Shown here: one piece after another, positions 1 to 4,038 of the stretch
Layout: the number at the start of each line of letters is the position of its first letter
How positions within the stretch are numbered: position 1 is the stretch's first letter
Assembly (NCBI GenBank): GCA_015489265.1
Contig: WFZY01000342.1
Span: 1 to 8,268 of the forward strand
Direction: 5' to 3'
Source: Flavobacteriaceae bacterium
GTDB lineage: Bacteria; Bacteroidota; Bacteroidia; Flavobacteriales; Flavobacteriaceae
DNA: 8,268 nt
Program-made: the position numbers and the translations under genes
The notes under the pieces: model-generated
Told to the model about the DNA's origin: nothing
The model's database searches: none
The model's input: only the letters and a program-made list of their open reading frames with translations

Positions 1-368
1 TCAATATTTGCTGTATGATGATGCTTATAAAGCCGAATAACCAACGACAAAGCCAATGCCGTTACGGCAAAACCGATAACGATAGCCGTCAATACCAATG
101 CCTGTGGCACCGGATCTACCATTTTAGCGGCTGCGTGTTCGTTGCCCGGCGAAAAAATTGGCGCCGTGCCGTTTTGGATATAACCCACCGCTACAAAAAG
201 CAGATGCACACCCGCATCGATAATCGACAAGCCGATAACAATTTTTACCAAATGCTTTTTGAGCAATACGGCATATAAGCCAATCAATATCAACATTATA
301 GCTGTCCCGTAAACCGCTATGGTTATCAGGTCTTTATATTTGATGAACAAGTCGTTGAATTCTGTCAT
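1..368 (-). CDS. mnhC: Na+/H+ antiporter subunit MnhC (NuoK-like), 3' end cut by window edge
   Basis: Small NuoK-like membrane subunit of the Mrp/Mnh cation/proton antiporter in the inner membrane. My own minus-strand translation from the ATG at 368 gives 122 residues that run off the left edge in frame, with no stop seen. Three hydrophobic segments are visible, near residues 13-35, 43-63 and 88-113. Family hallmarks are the KKHLVKIVIGLSIIDAGVHLL stretch in its usual place (about residues 37-57), GYIQNGTAPI (62-71) and the MVDPVPQALVLTAIVIGFAV block (from residue 83). MnhC proteins are usually about 110-125 residues, so only a short tail should be missing. The gene follows the MbhE-MnhB fusion after a 383-nt repeat-filled gap. 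Its leader reads AACCAATTAACCAG then an A-rich stretch before ATG, without a Shine-Dalgarno sequence. An MnhD-like gene is expected next, outside the window. Confidence 0.93.
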   Translation of the reverse strand, partial: MTEFNDLFIKYKDLITIAVYGTAIMLILIGLYAVLLKKHLVKIVIGLSIIDAGVHLLFVAVGYIQNGTAPIFSPGNEHAAAKMVDPVPQALVLTAIVIGFAVTALALSLVIRLYKHHHTANI

Positions 369-382
369 TTATTTGTTTTTTC

Positions 383-448
383 TGGTTAATTGGTTATTTG
401 GTTATACTGGTTATTTGGTTAATCGGTTATACTGGTTATTTGGTTAAT
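383..448. repeat. TGGTTATT/TGGTTAAT octamer array before mnhC
   Basis: Eight tandem units read TGGTTAAT, TGGTTATT, TGGTTATAC, TGGTTATT, TGGTTAATC, GGTTATAC, TGGTTATT and TGGTTAAT. In the mnhC transcript these become AACCAAATA / AACCAATTA repeats, an A/C-rich leader with little expected structure, ending 14 nt before the ATG. Similar arrays precede mbhE-mnhB, mbhD and mnhF. Confidence 0.9.
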
Positions 449-547
449 TGTCATTTCGAACGCAGTGAGAAATCTCTTTGTTTTACAAATTTGTAATTTA
501 AAGATTCCTCGTCGCTCGTCGTGCCTCCTTGCTCTGTCGGAATGACA
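449..547. repeat. 99-bp inverted-repeat element, copy 1
   Basis: It begins TGTCATTTCGA and ends TCGGAATGACA, which are imperfect terminal inverted repeats. Inside are GAGAAATCT on the left and AGATTCCTC on the right, continuing the inverted symmetry, around an AT-rich centre with the palindrome CAAATTTG. It differs from copy 2 at 1563-1661 at one position only (530 versus 1644). It has no coding capacity, and I see no target-site duplication. Confidence 0.9.
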
Positions 548-573
548 ATCAACTGTCATTTCAAACGTTCTTC

Positions 574-611
574 TGTCATTTTGACCTCGACTTTCGTCGG
601 GGTCGAAATCT
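574..611. repeat. TGTCATTTTGA element with inverted CGAC-TTTC-GTCG hairpin
   Basis: A TGTCATTTTGA start, a 9-bp stem GACCTCGAC / GTCGGGGTC (583-591 and 596-604, one G-T pair) with loop TTTC, then GAAATCT. It is the same frame as the CCCCGACGAAAGTCGGGG elements at 1687, 2373 and 3111, but the hairpin head is inverted. A degenerate TGTCATTTCAAACG copy lies just left of it (554-567). Confidence 0.8.
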
Positions 612-630
612 AATTATACATTTTCAATTC

Positions 631-655
631 AGACGTTTTGGCAAAATGTCTCTAC
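631..655. repeat. GACG...CGTCTCTAC palindrome (a)
   Basis: AGACGTTTT - GGC - AAAATGTCT followed by CTAC. The stem is 9 bp with one mismatch on the DNA level. It is one of seven related palindromes in the operon gaps, all with CTCTAC (once CTCTGC) on the right side of the plus strand. Confidence 0.8.
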
Positions 656-670
656 ATTTGCGATTTCCAC

Positions 671-695
671 AGAGACGAATGTAATTCGTCTCTAC
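671..695. repeat. GAGACG...CGTCTCTAC palindrome (b)
   Basis: A perfect 10-bp stem AGAGACGAAT / ATTCGTCTCT (671-680, 684-693) with loop GTA, followed by AC. In the minus-strand transcript it reads GTAGAGACG... and would form a hairpin. Confidence 0.88.
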
Positions 696-696
696 G

Positions 697-754
697 CACT
701 TTCAACTTTTAACTTTCTACTTTCAACACGAGACGCTTTGCGTCTCTGCTTTCA
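697..754. repeat. ACTTTCAACTTT-type run with a GAGACGC palindrome, reaching the mnhB stop
   Basis: Degenerate CACTTTCAAC / TTTTAACTTTC / TACTTTCAAC units, interrupted by the perfect 7-bp palindrome GAGACGC-TTT-GCGTCTC (730-746). The run then reaches the stop codon of the upstream gene, whose TGA is read from CTTTCAACT on the opposite strand. Together with the array, elements and palindromes above, this fills the 369-751 gap. I see no gene there. Confidence 0.75.
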
Positions 755-1468
755 ACTCTTTTTTATCTTCAACAAAATATCCAATATATTCGTCAATTCC
801 GTTCCTACTTTAATCCCGATAAAAATATAGATTAAAGGAATTAAGCCGCCGCTAATCAAATCGTTGAGCGTGCCAACGGAATGTGTATTTTGCAAAAACG
901 AACCATAGGCAAACAAGCCGTAAAGCCCGACTGCTACAAATGCCAATCCCGCCAAACTTTCTAGCCATACCATCACATTGTGATTCGTCTCAAAATGCTT
1001 GTATGTAATCAGCATCAGTAAAAATCCGGTAGCGATAATGGCACCCCCTTGAAAACCTCCCCCCGGCGTTAAATGTCCGTGAACAAACACATAGATTCCC
1101 AATAACAACATCAACGGGAACAAGATTTTAGCTCCGGTGCGCACCAAACTTGACGATGGCAAACTGACACGTTCCACATCTTCCTCCTCTTCTTCTTTGC
1201 GATATAAAATACTTGCCAATCCGGTAGCTGCCAAGAACAAAACGGTTACTTCGCCCAAGGTATCAAAACCCCTGAAATTCACCACAATAGCTGTAATGGA
1301 ATTAGCCGTTTGCAAAGCTTCCGGCGATTGTTTTAAATAATACGCCGCTACCTTATCCGGATGGTTCAAATCGCCACGCCTGTCCGCCCCAAACGGAATA
1401 GCTTTAAAGGTAGTCGCCAAAGACCAACCTAAAATGACGATTAATATGAATGCTATGTATTTTTTCAT
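752..1468 (-). CDS. mnhB: MbhE-MnhB fusion subunit of Mrp/Mnh antiporter
   Basis: Membrane subunit that joins two parts encoded separately in archaeal membrane-bound hydrogenases. Residues 1-95 look like MbhE (the end of MrpA): one N-terminal membrane segment (3-21), a periplasmic stretch, then NFRGFDTLGE (64-73), which is typical of the MrpA C-terminus, and a second segment (74-88). A KEEEEED acidic linker (91-97) leads to an MnhB domain (about 106-232) with HGHLTPGGGFQGGAI (130-144) and four hydrophobic segments. At 238 residues the length equals the sum of the two domains, and there is no frameshift at the join. The stop codon TGA lies in a CTTTCAACT repeat unit (plus strand), so the final KKS residues sit at the repeat edge. 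It is in an operon with the MbhD-like gene upstream and mnhC downstream. The start ATG at 1468 is followed at once by the first hydrophobic segment. Fused versions of this kind may exist in databases; I cannot check. Confidence 0.93.
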   Translation of the reverse strand: MKKYIAFILIVILGWSLATTFKAIPFGADRRGDLNHPDKVAAYYLKQSPEALQTANSITAIVVNFRGFDTLGEVTVLFLAATGLASILYRKEEEEEDVERVSLPSSSLVRTGAKILFPLMLLLGIYVFVHGHLTPGGGFQGGAIIATGFLLMLITYKHFETNHNVMVWLESLAGLAFVAVGLYGLFAYGSFLQNTHSVGTLNDLISGGLIPLIYIFIGIKVGTELTNILDILLKIKKS

Positions 1469-1488
1469 TTTTTTGTTTCTGATTAATC

Positions 1489-1562
1489 GGTTATTTGGTT
1501 ATTTGATGATAATGGTTATTTAGTTATACTGGTTATTTGATGATAATGGTTATTTGGTTAAC
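1489..1562. repeat. GGTTATTT array with 34-nt tandem duplication before mbhE-mnhB
   Basis: GGTTATTT units interspersed with GATGATAAT. A 34-nt block (1496-1529) is repeated almost exactly at 1530-1562. The transcript carries AACCAAATAACCATTATCATC repeats, ending about 20 nt before the ATG. Confidence 0.9.
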
Positions 1563-1661
1563 TGTCATTTCGAACGCAGTGAGAAATCTCTTTGTTTTAC
1601 AAATTTGTAATTTAAAGATTCCTCGTCGCTCGTCGTGCCTCCTCGCTCTGTCGGAATGACA
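1563..1661. repeat. 99-bp inverted-repeat element, copy 2
   Basis: Same length as 449-547 and the same sequence apart from one base (C at 1644 where copy 1 has T), in the same orientation and again directly beside a GGTTATTT array. The near-identity implies recent duplication or gene conversion. Confidence 0.92.
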
Positions 1662-1686
1662 ATTGCTGTCAATTGAACGTTCTACC

Positions 1687-1724
1687 TGTCATTTCGACCC
1701 CGACGAAAGTCGGGGGAAAATCTC
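1687..1724. repeat. TGTCATTTCGA element with CCCCGAC-GAAA-GTCGGGG hairpin
   Basis: The TGTCATTTCGA frame is followed by a perfect 7-bp GC-rich stem (1698-1704 / 1709-1715) with a GAAA loop, then GAAAATCTC. The following CACTTTTGATTTCAG / ATTATAGATTTCTCA stretch recurs at 2315-2344. Confidence 0.88.
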
Positions 1725-1761
1725 ACTTTTGATTTCAGATTATAGATTTCTCAATTATCCA

Positions 1762-1898
1762 TTTTCAATTTTCAATTCATTCGCACTTTATCGCTTTCCA
1801 CTTTCTACTTGGACGCACGACCGTGCGTCTCTACATTCGCACTTTACCACTTTCAACTTTCAACTCATTTTCACTTTCCACTTGGCACTTCGCACTTA
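1762..1898. repeat. ACTTTCAACTT-type run with GACGCACG palindrome, reaching the mbhD stop
   Basis: Many degenerate units such as TTTTCAATT, CACTTTATCG, CTTTCCACTTT, CAACTTTCAACTC and GGCACTTCGCACTT. They contain the palindrome GACGCACG-AC-CGTGCGTC (1812-1829) followed by TCTAC. The TAA stop of mbhD (1896-1898) lies at the right-hand border. With the elements above this accounts for most of the 1469-1895 gap. I see no gene in it. Confidence 0.78.
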
Positions 1899-2171
1899 AA
1901 ACTTCTTCACGTGATCCTCCCTGTATTCATCTTCATTCCGCGACGTATTTCGTATGGTAATCACAAAAATTATGGTAGTCAATGCGATACCGATTGCCGC
2001 TTCGGTTATGGCCACATCCGGCGCTTGCAACAGATAGAAAAACACAGATAACACCACACTGATGATTCCTGTTGCCAAAACGGCATACAGTAAGTCCTTC
2101 TGCATCACCGCATAAATTGCCGCCGCTATTAATATGATTGCCATTATGATTAAAAATAAAATTAAAGCCAT
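1896..2171 (-). CDS. mbhD: MbhD-like / MrpA C-terminal domain subunit (DUF4040 type)
   Basis: A 91-residue membrane protein matching the MbhD (DUF4040) domain, which in classical Mrp systems is part of the large MrpA subunit and here is a separate gene. Three hydrophobic segments are seen, about residues 2-22, 27-48 and 58-74. The family signature QAPDVAITEAAIG (49-61) is intact, including a buried glutamate (E57) of the kind implicated in proton or ion transfer in MrpA. The charged C-terminus (RNEDEYREDHVKKF) faces water. The stop TAA lies in a TTTTAAGTGCG stretch at the border of the AAGTG-type repeat run. The gene sits between mnhG and the MbhE-MnhB fusion, as in mbh operons. Its leader is AACCAAATAACC repeats followed by AAAAAA and ATG. 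The symbol mbhD is by analogy with the archaeal operon. Confidence 0.9.
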   Translation of the reverse strand: MALILFLIIMAIILIAAAIYAVMQKDLLYAVLATGIISVVLSVFFYLLQAPDVAITEAAIGIALTTIIFVITIRNTSRNEDEYREDHVKKF

Positions 2172-2176
2172 TTTTT

Positions 2177-2219
2177 TGGTTATTTGGTTATTTGATGATA
2201 TTGGTTAATCGGTTATTTG
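2177..2219. repeat. GGTTATTT array before mbhD
   Basis: TGGTTATT, TGGTTATT, TGATGATAT, TGGTTAATC and GGTTATTTG units. In the transcript they become AACCAAATA repeats that end at AAAAAA immediately before the mbhD ATG. Confidence 0.88.
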
Positions 2220-2220
2220 A

Positions 2221-2367
2221 GATTCCTTCCCGACTTTCATCGGGACAGGCTGTCGTTCCTTCGTCGCTATGTCGGAATGACAACTGCTGTCATTTCGAAC
2301 GCAGTGAGAAATCTCACTTTTGATTTCAGATTATAGATTTCTCAGTCGTTCCTCCTTCGAAATGACA
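2221..2367. repeat. Orphan right arm plus diverged third copy of the TGTCATTTCGA element
   Basis: 2221-2283 starts GATTCC, carries CCCGA-CTTTCA-TCGGG and ends GTCGGAATGACA, like the right half of the 99-bp element. 2288-2367 starts with the same 28 bases as copies 1 and 2 (TGTCATTTCGAACGCAGTGA and eight more), then switches to the ACTTTTGATTTCAG core and ends CGAAATGACA. This looks like recombination between variants. Confidence 0.82.
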
Positions 2368-2372
2368 ACTGC

Positions 2373-2407
2373 CGTCATTTCCACCCCGACGAAAGTCGGG
2401 GCTTCTC
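2373..2407. repeat. CGTCATTTCCA element with CCCCGAC-GAAA-GTCGGGG hairpin
   Basis: The same perfect 18-nt hairpin as at 1698-1715 (here 2384-2401), with a slightly changed left frame. The CTTCTCTC to its right replaces the usual GAAATCTC. Confidence 0.82.
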
Positions 2408-2490
2408 TCTGCTTTGCACTTTGGCGCTTTCCACTTCGCACTTCGCACTAAAAAACTTTCAACTTTCCACTTTCAATTCATTCTCACTAT
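2408..2490. repeat. GCACTTTCCACTT-type run running into the mnhG 3' end
   Basis: Units such as CTTTGCACTTTGGCG, CTTTCCACTTCGCACTTCGCAC and CTTTCAACTTTCCACTTTCAATTC. The last block lies inside mnhG and encodes its final residues and stop. Confidence 0.78.
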
Positions 2491-2824
2491 CAACTTCCGC
2501 TTCATAATCATCAATCTTCTTCTTAAAAAACGGACGGATACCGCTCCTATGAGATGCTCTTGCCAAGGCGTGTGAACTCAATGGATTTGAAATCCCGATA
2601 AACAGGATAATCACAATAAGTTTTATCAGCCAATCGGGTTGCATCAGTCCGACGCCCAAAACCACACTCATCGCACCCAAAGTCGATGCTTTGGTACCGG
2701 CTTGCAGGCGATTATACAAATCAGGCATCCGGTAAATACCCAAGGCGCCGAGAAACAGAAAAATACTGCCCAACAGCACAAAAAACAATCCGATGTATTC
2801 CAATATATTATTTAATGTATCCAT
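2459..2824 (-). CDS. mnhG: Na+/H+ antiporter subunit MnhG
   Basis: Small membrane subunit of the Mrp/Mnh complex, 121 residues. Hydrophobic segments lie near residues 8-30, 46-62 and 66-80. The MnhG signature RMPDLYNRLQAGTKASTLG (32-50) is clear, followed by NPLSSHALARASHRSG (80-95), also typical. The start ATG at 2824 shares its A with the TAA stop of mnhF (TAATG), so the two are probably translationally coupled. The last residues, ELKVES, and the TGA stop are encoded by AATTGAAAGTGGAAAGTTGA, which is the same AAGTGGAAAGTTG-type repeat that fills the gap downstream. The C-terminal end therefore seems to be repeat-derived. The tail after about residue 97 is charged and probably cytoplasmic. 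Confidence 0.94.
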   Translation of the reverse strand: MDTLNNILEYIGLFFVLLGSIFLFLGALGIYRMPDLYNRLQAGTKASTLGAMSVVLGVGLMQPDWLIKLIVIILFIGISNPLSSHALARASHRSGIRPFFKKKIDDYEAEVDSENELKVES

Positions 2825-3081
2825 TACAATGCTTTTTCGATATAACGTGCAATCACAATGATGCCTATAAATCCCAAAACGGCATAAACCAATGCCAAAT
2901 CGATGTAAATGTATCGTTGAAACAAATAGCCCAACAATACCAATCCGGCTATGCCGATAACCGAAAGCGTATCGAGTGCAATAGCACGGTCTGCTGCCGT
3001 AGGTCCTTTAACAAATCGCATAAAAGCTAAAAAACTGCCTATGCTGATTAAAACAATTGCTATGTATATTACTATGTTCAT
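2824..3081 (-). CDS. mnhF: Na+/H+ antiporter subunit MnhF
   Basis: Small Mrp/Mnh membrane subunit (also called MrpF), 85 residues, the usual family size. Three hydrophobic segments lie at about residues 2-22, 37-55 and 60-78. The conserved cytoplasmic loop is present as RFVKGPTAADRAIALDTLS (22-40), with the GPTxxDR and ALD core, and so is DLALVYAVLGFIG (61-73). It overlaps mnhG by one base, the only tight junction left in this operon. Its ATG directly abuts an AACCAATTAACCAA repeat unit, with no spacer and no Shine-Dalgarno sequence. Confidence 0.94.
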   Translation of the reverse strand: MNIVIYIAIVLISIGSFLAFMRFVKGPTAADRAIALDTLSVIGIAGLVLLGYLFQRYIYIDLALVYAVLGFIGIIVIARYIEKAL

Positions 3082-3082
3082 T

Positions 3083-3106
3083 TGGTTAATTGGTTATTTG
3101 GTTAAT
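3083..3106. repeat. Three exact octamers abutting the mnhF start
   Basis: TGGTTAAT, TGGTTATT and TGGTTAAT sit one base from the mnhF start codon on the plus strand, so the transcript reads ATTAACCAAATAACCAATTAACC, one A and then ATG (the unit alone serves as the leader). Confidence 0.9.
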
Positions 3107-3110
3107 TGAT

Positions 3111-3148
3111 TGTCATTTCGACCCCGACGAAAGGCGGGGAAGAAATTC
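3111..3148. repeat. TGTCATTTCGA element with imperfect CCCCGAC hairpin
   Basis: The TGTCATTTCGA frame followed by CCCCGAC-GAAA-GGCGGGG (3122-3139, one stem mismatch) and GAAATTCC. It is the fourth member of the hairpin-headed family in this window. Confidence 0.85.
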
Positions 3149-3170
3149 CACTTTTTATTTCAGATTTTTC

Positions 3171-3195
3171 AGACGTTTTGACAAAACGTCTCTAC
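3171..3195. repeat. GACG...CGTCTCTAC palindrome (e)
   Basis: A perfect 9-bp stem AGACGTTTT / AAAACGTCT with loop GAC, followed by CTAC. Compared with palindrome (a) the loop changes (GGC to GAC) and the stem is fully paired. Confidence 0.88.
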
Positions 3196-3207
3196 TTTTA
3201 ACTTTTT

Positions 3208-3232
3208 GAGACGAAAAAATTTTCGTCTCTAC
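3208..3232. repeat. GAGACG...CGTCTCTAC palindrome (f)
   Basis: A perfect 10-bp stem GAGACGAAAA / TTTTCGTCTC with a 2-nt loop, followed by TAC. Confidence 0.88.
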
Positions 3233-3250
3233 ACTCGCACTTTCCACAAA

Positions 3251-3274
3251 AGACGAATTGCAATTCGTCTCTAC
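3251..3274. repeat. GACG...CGTCTCTAC palindrome (g)
   Basis: A perfect 20-nt palindrome AGACGAATTG / CAATTCGTCT with no loop on the DNA level, followed by CTAC. It lies just before the ACTTTC-type run (3275-3297) that contains the mnhE stop. Confidence 0.88.
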
Positions 3275-3290
3275 ACGCGCTTCCCACTTT

Positions 3291-3809
3291 CTACTTCCGG
3301 GTTCCATATATCTTTAACAAAACCTTCTCAAACGGTTCGGCTATTTCTTTATATATTTCATCTTTATTTTCAGTTGTTACGTCTATCCAATGGATATAAA
3401 ACTTATTCCCGACCACATCAATGGTCAAGGTGCCGGGGGTTAGAGTAATGCTATTTGCCAAAACCATTTTGGCAAAATGATTTTGCAATTTGGTTTCAAA
3501 ACTGACAATACCCGGATTGATAGGCAATTTCGGATTGACCACTCTTCGTGCTACGTCAAAATTTGCCTTAACCAATGCCACCAAAAACACAAAAAAGTAT
3601 TGTATAAAATATATAATGTGTGACGGTGTGATTAATATCGGATCGCAGCAGTTGAAATTAACCACCGTAATGTATGCCACCACTAAACTCAATACAATAC
3701 CTGTAATAATTTCAGCCGGTTGCAACGAAGTGGTAAACGCATACCAAATAAGGAATACAATAAAAAAGGTATAGAGATATCGACTAATTGAAAGGTTTTT
3801 TCTTGACAT
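3291..3809 (-). CDS. mnhE: Na+/H+ antiporter subunit MnhE
   Basis: First gene of the antiporter operon, 172 residues, usual for MnhE (about 155-175). Hydrophobic stretches run about residues 11-27, 33-52 and 61-80, followed by a soluble domain. Signatures are KANFDVARRVVNPKLPINPG (81-100), LANSITLTPGTLTIDV (117-132) and a C-terminal amphipathic helix rich in E and K. The start ATG at 3809 gives a short basic N-terminus (MSRKNLSISR) ahead of the first membrane segment. A TATTTTTG element at 3836-3829 is a possible promoter. The stop TAG lies in GAAGTAGAAAGTGGG, again at the border of the AAGTGGAAAG-type repeat run. It is transcribed divergently from miaA. Confidence 0.93.
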   Translation of the reverse strand: MSRKNLSISRYLYTFFIVFLIWYAFTTSLQPAEIITGIVLSLVVAYITVVNFNCCDPILITPSHIIYFIQYFFVFLVALVKANFDVARRVVNPKLPINPGIVSFETKLQNHFAKMVLANSITLTPGTLTIDVVGNKFYIHWIDVTTENKDEIYKEIAEPFEKVLLKIYGTRK

Positions 3810-3828
3810 ATCGGCATTATTTTCATTT

Positions 3829-3836
3829 CAAAAATA
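3829..3836 (-). promoter_or_regulatory. Candidate -7 element for the mnh operon
   Basis: The minus strand reads TATTTTTG, matching the Bacteroidota -7 consensus TAnnTTTG, about 20 nt upstream of the mnhE ATG. I see no good TTTG -33 partner, so the call rests on one box in an AT-rich region. Confidence 0.35.
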
Positions 3837-3891
3837 CCGGTTTAAAAAAGGAATTTTTATGAAAAAAATCAGGTTTTTGTATATTTTACCA

Positions 3892-3899
3892 TAGATTTG
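3892..3899 (+). promoter_or_regulatory. Candidate -7 element upstream of miaA
   Basis: TAGATTTG matches TAnnTTTG, with a TTTTTG at 3874-3879 upstream, but the spacing (12 nt) is shorter than the usual 19-21. It would give a 5' leader of about 130 nt before the miaA ATG. The 3810-4038 region is otherwise AT-rich and has no gene or repeat I recognise. Confidence 0.3.
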
Positions 3900-4038
3900 T
3901 TAATTATAATTGTTCTAAACTAAATTTTATTGAAAAATACATATTGTAAAGAATCATTCTTAAATTTTAGAAAAACTAAAAGCTTATTTAAAAAAAATGT
4001 AATTTTAAAGCCCAAAACTCTTGAAAGAAAAACAAAAC

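Noticed and set aside
15..278. Plus-strand open frame of 87 codons at the left edge
   Set aside because: It is antisense to mnhC, whose minus-strand translation has clear family motifs; the plus frame gives no recognisable protein.
449..547. Insertion sequence
   Set aside because: Only 99 bp, no transposase frame, and no visible target duplication; kept as a MITE-like or palindromic repeat.
1137..1340. Plus-strand open frame with a serine run
   Set aside because: Shadow of the acidic KEEEEE linker and following MbhE-MnhB codons on the other strand.
1698..1715. CCCCGAC-GAAA-GTCGGGG hairpin as intrinsic terminator
   Set aside because: The hairpin is strong, but in the transcribed (minus) direction it is followed by TCGAAATGACAGG rather than a T tract, and it recurs as part of a repeat inside an operon that must be read through.
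1663..2051. Plus-strand open frames in the mbhD gap
   Set aside because: They consist of repeat sequence (ACTTTC runs and hairpin elements) and antisense mbhD; the translation is low-complexity without a known fold.
383..3290. CRISPR array
   Set aside because: Repeats are of several kinds, without regular unique spacers of constant length, and no cas genes are present.
3206..3448. Plus-strand open frame over palindromes and mnhE 3' end
   Set aside because: Made of GAGACG palindromes and antisense mnhE; no protein features.
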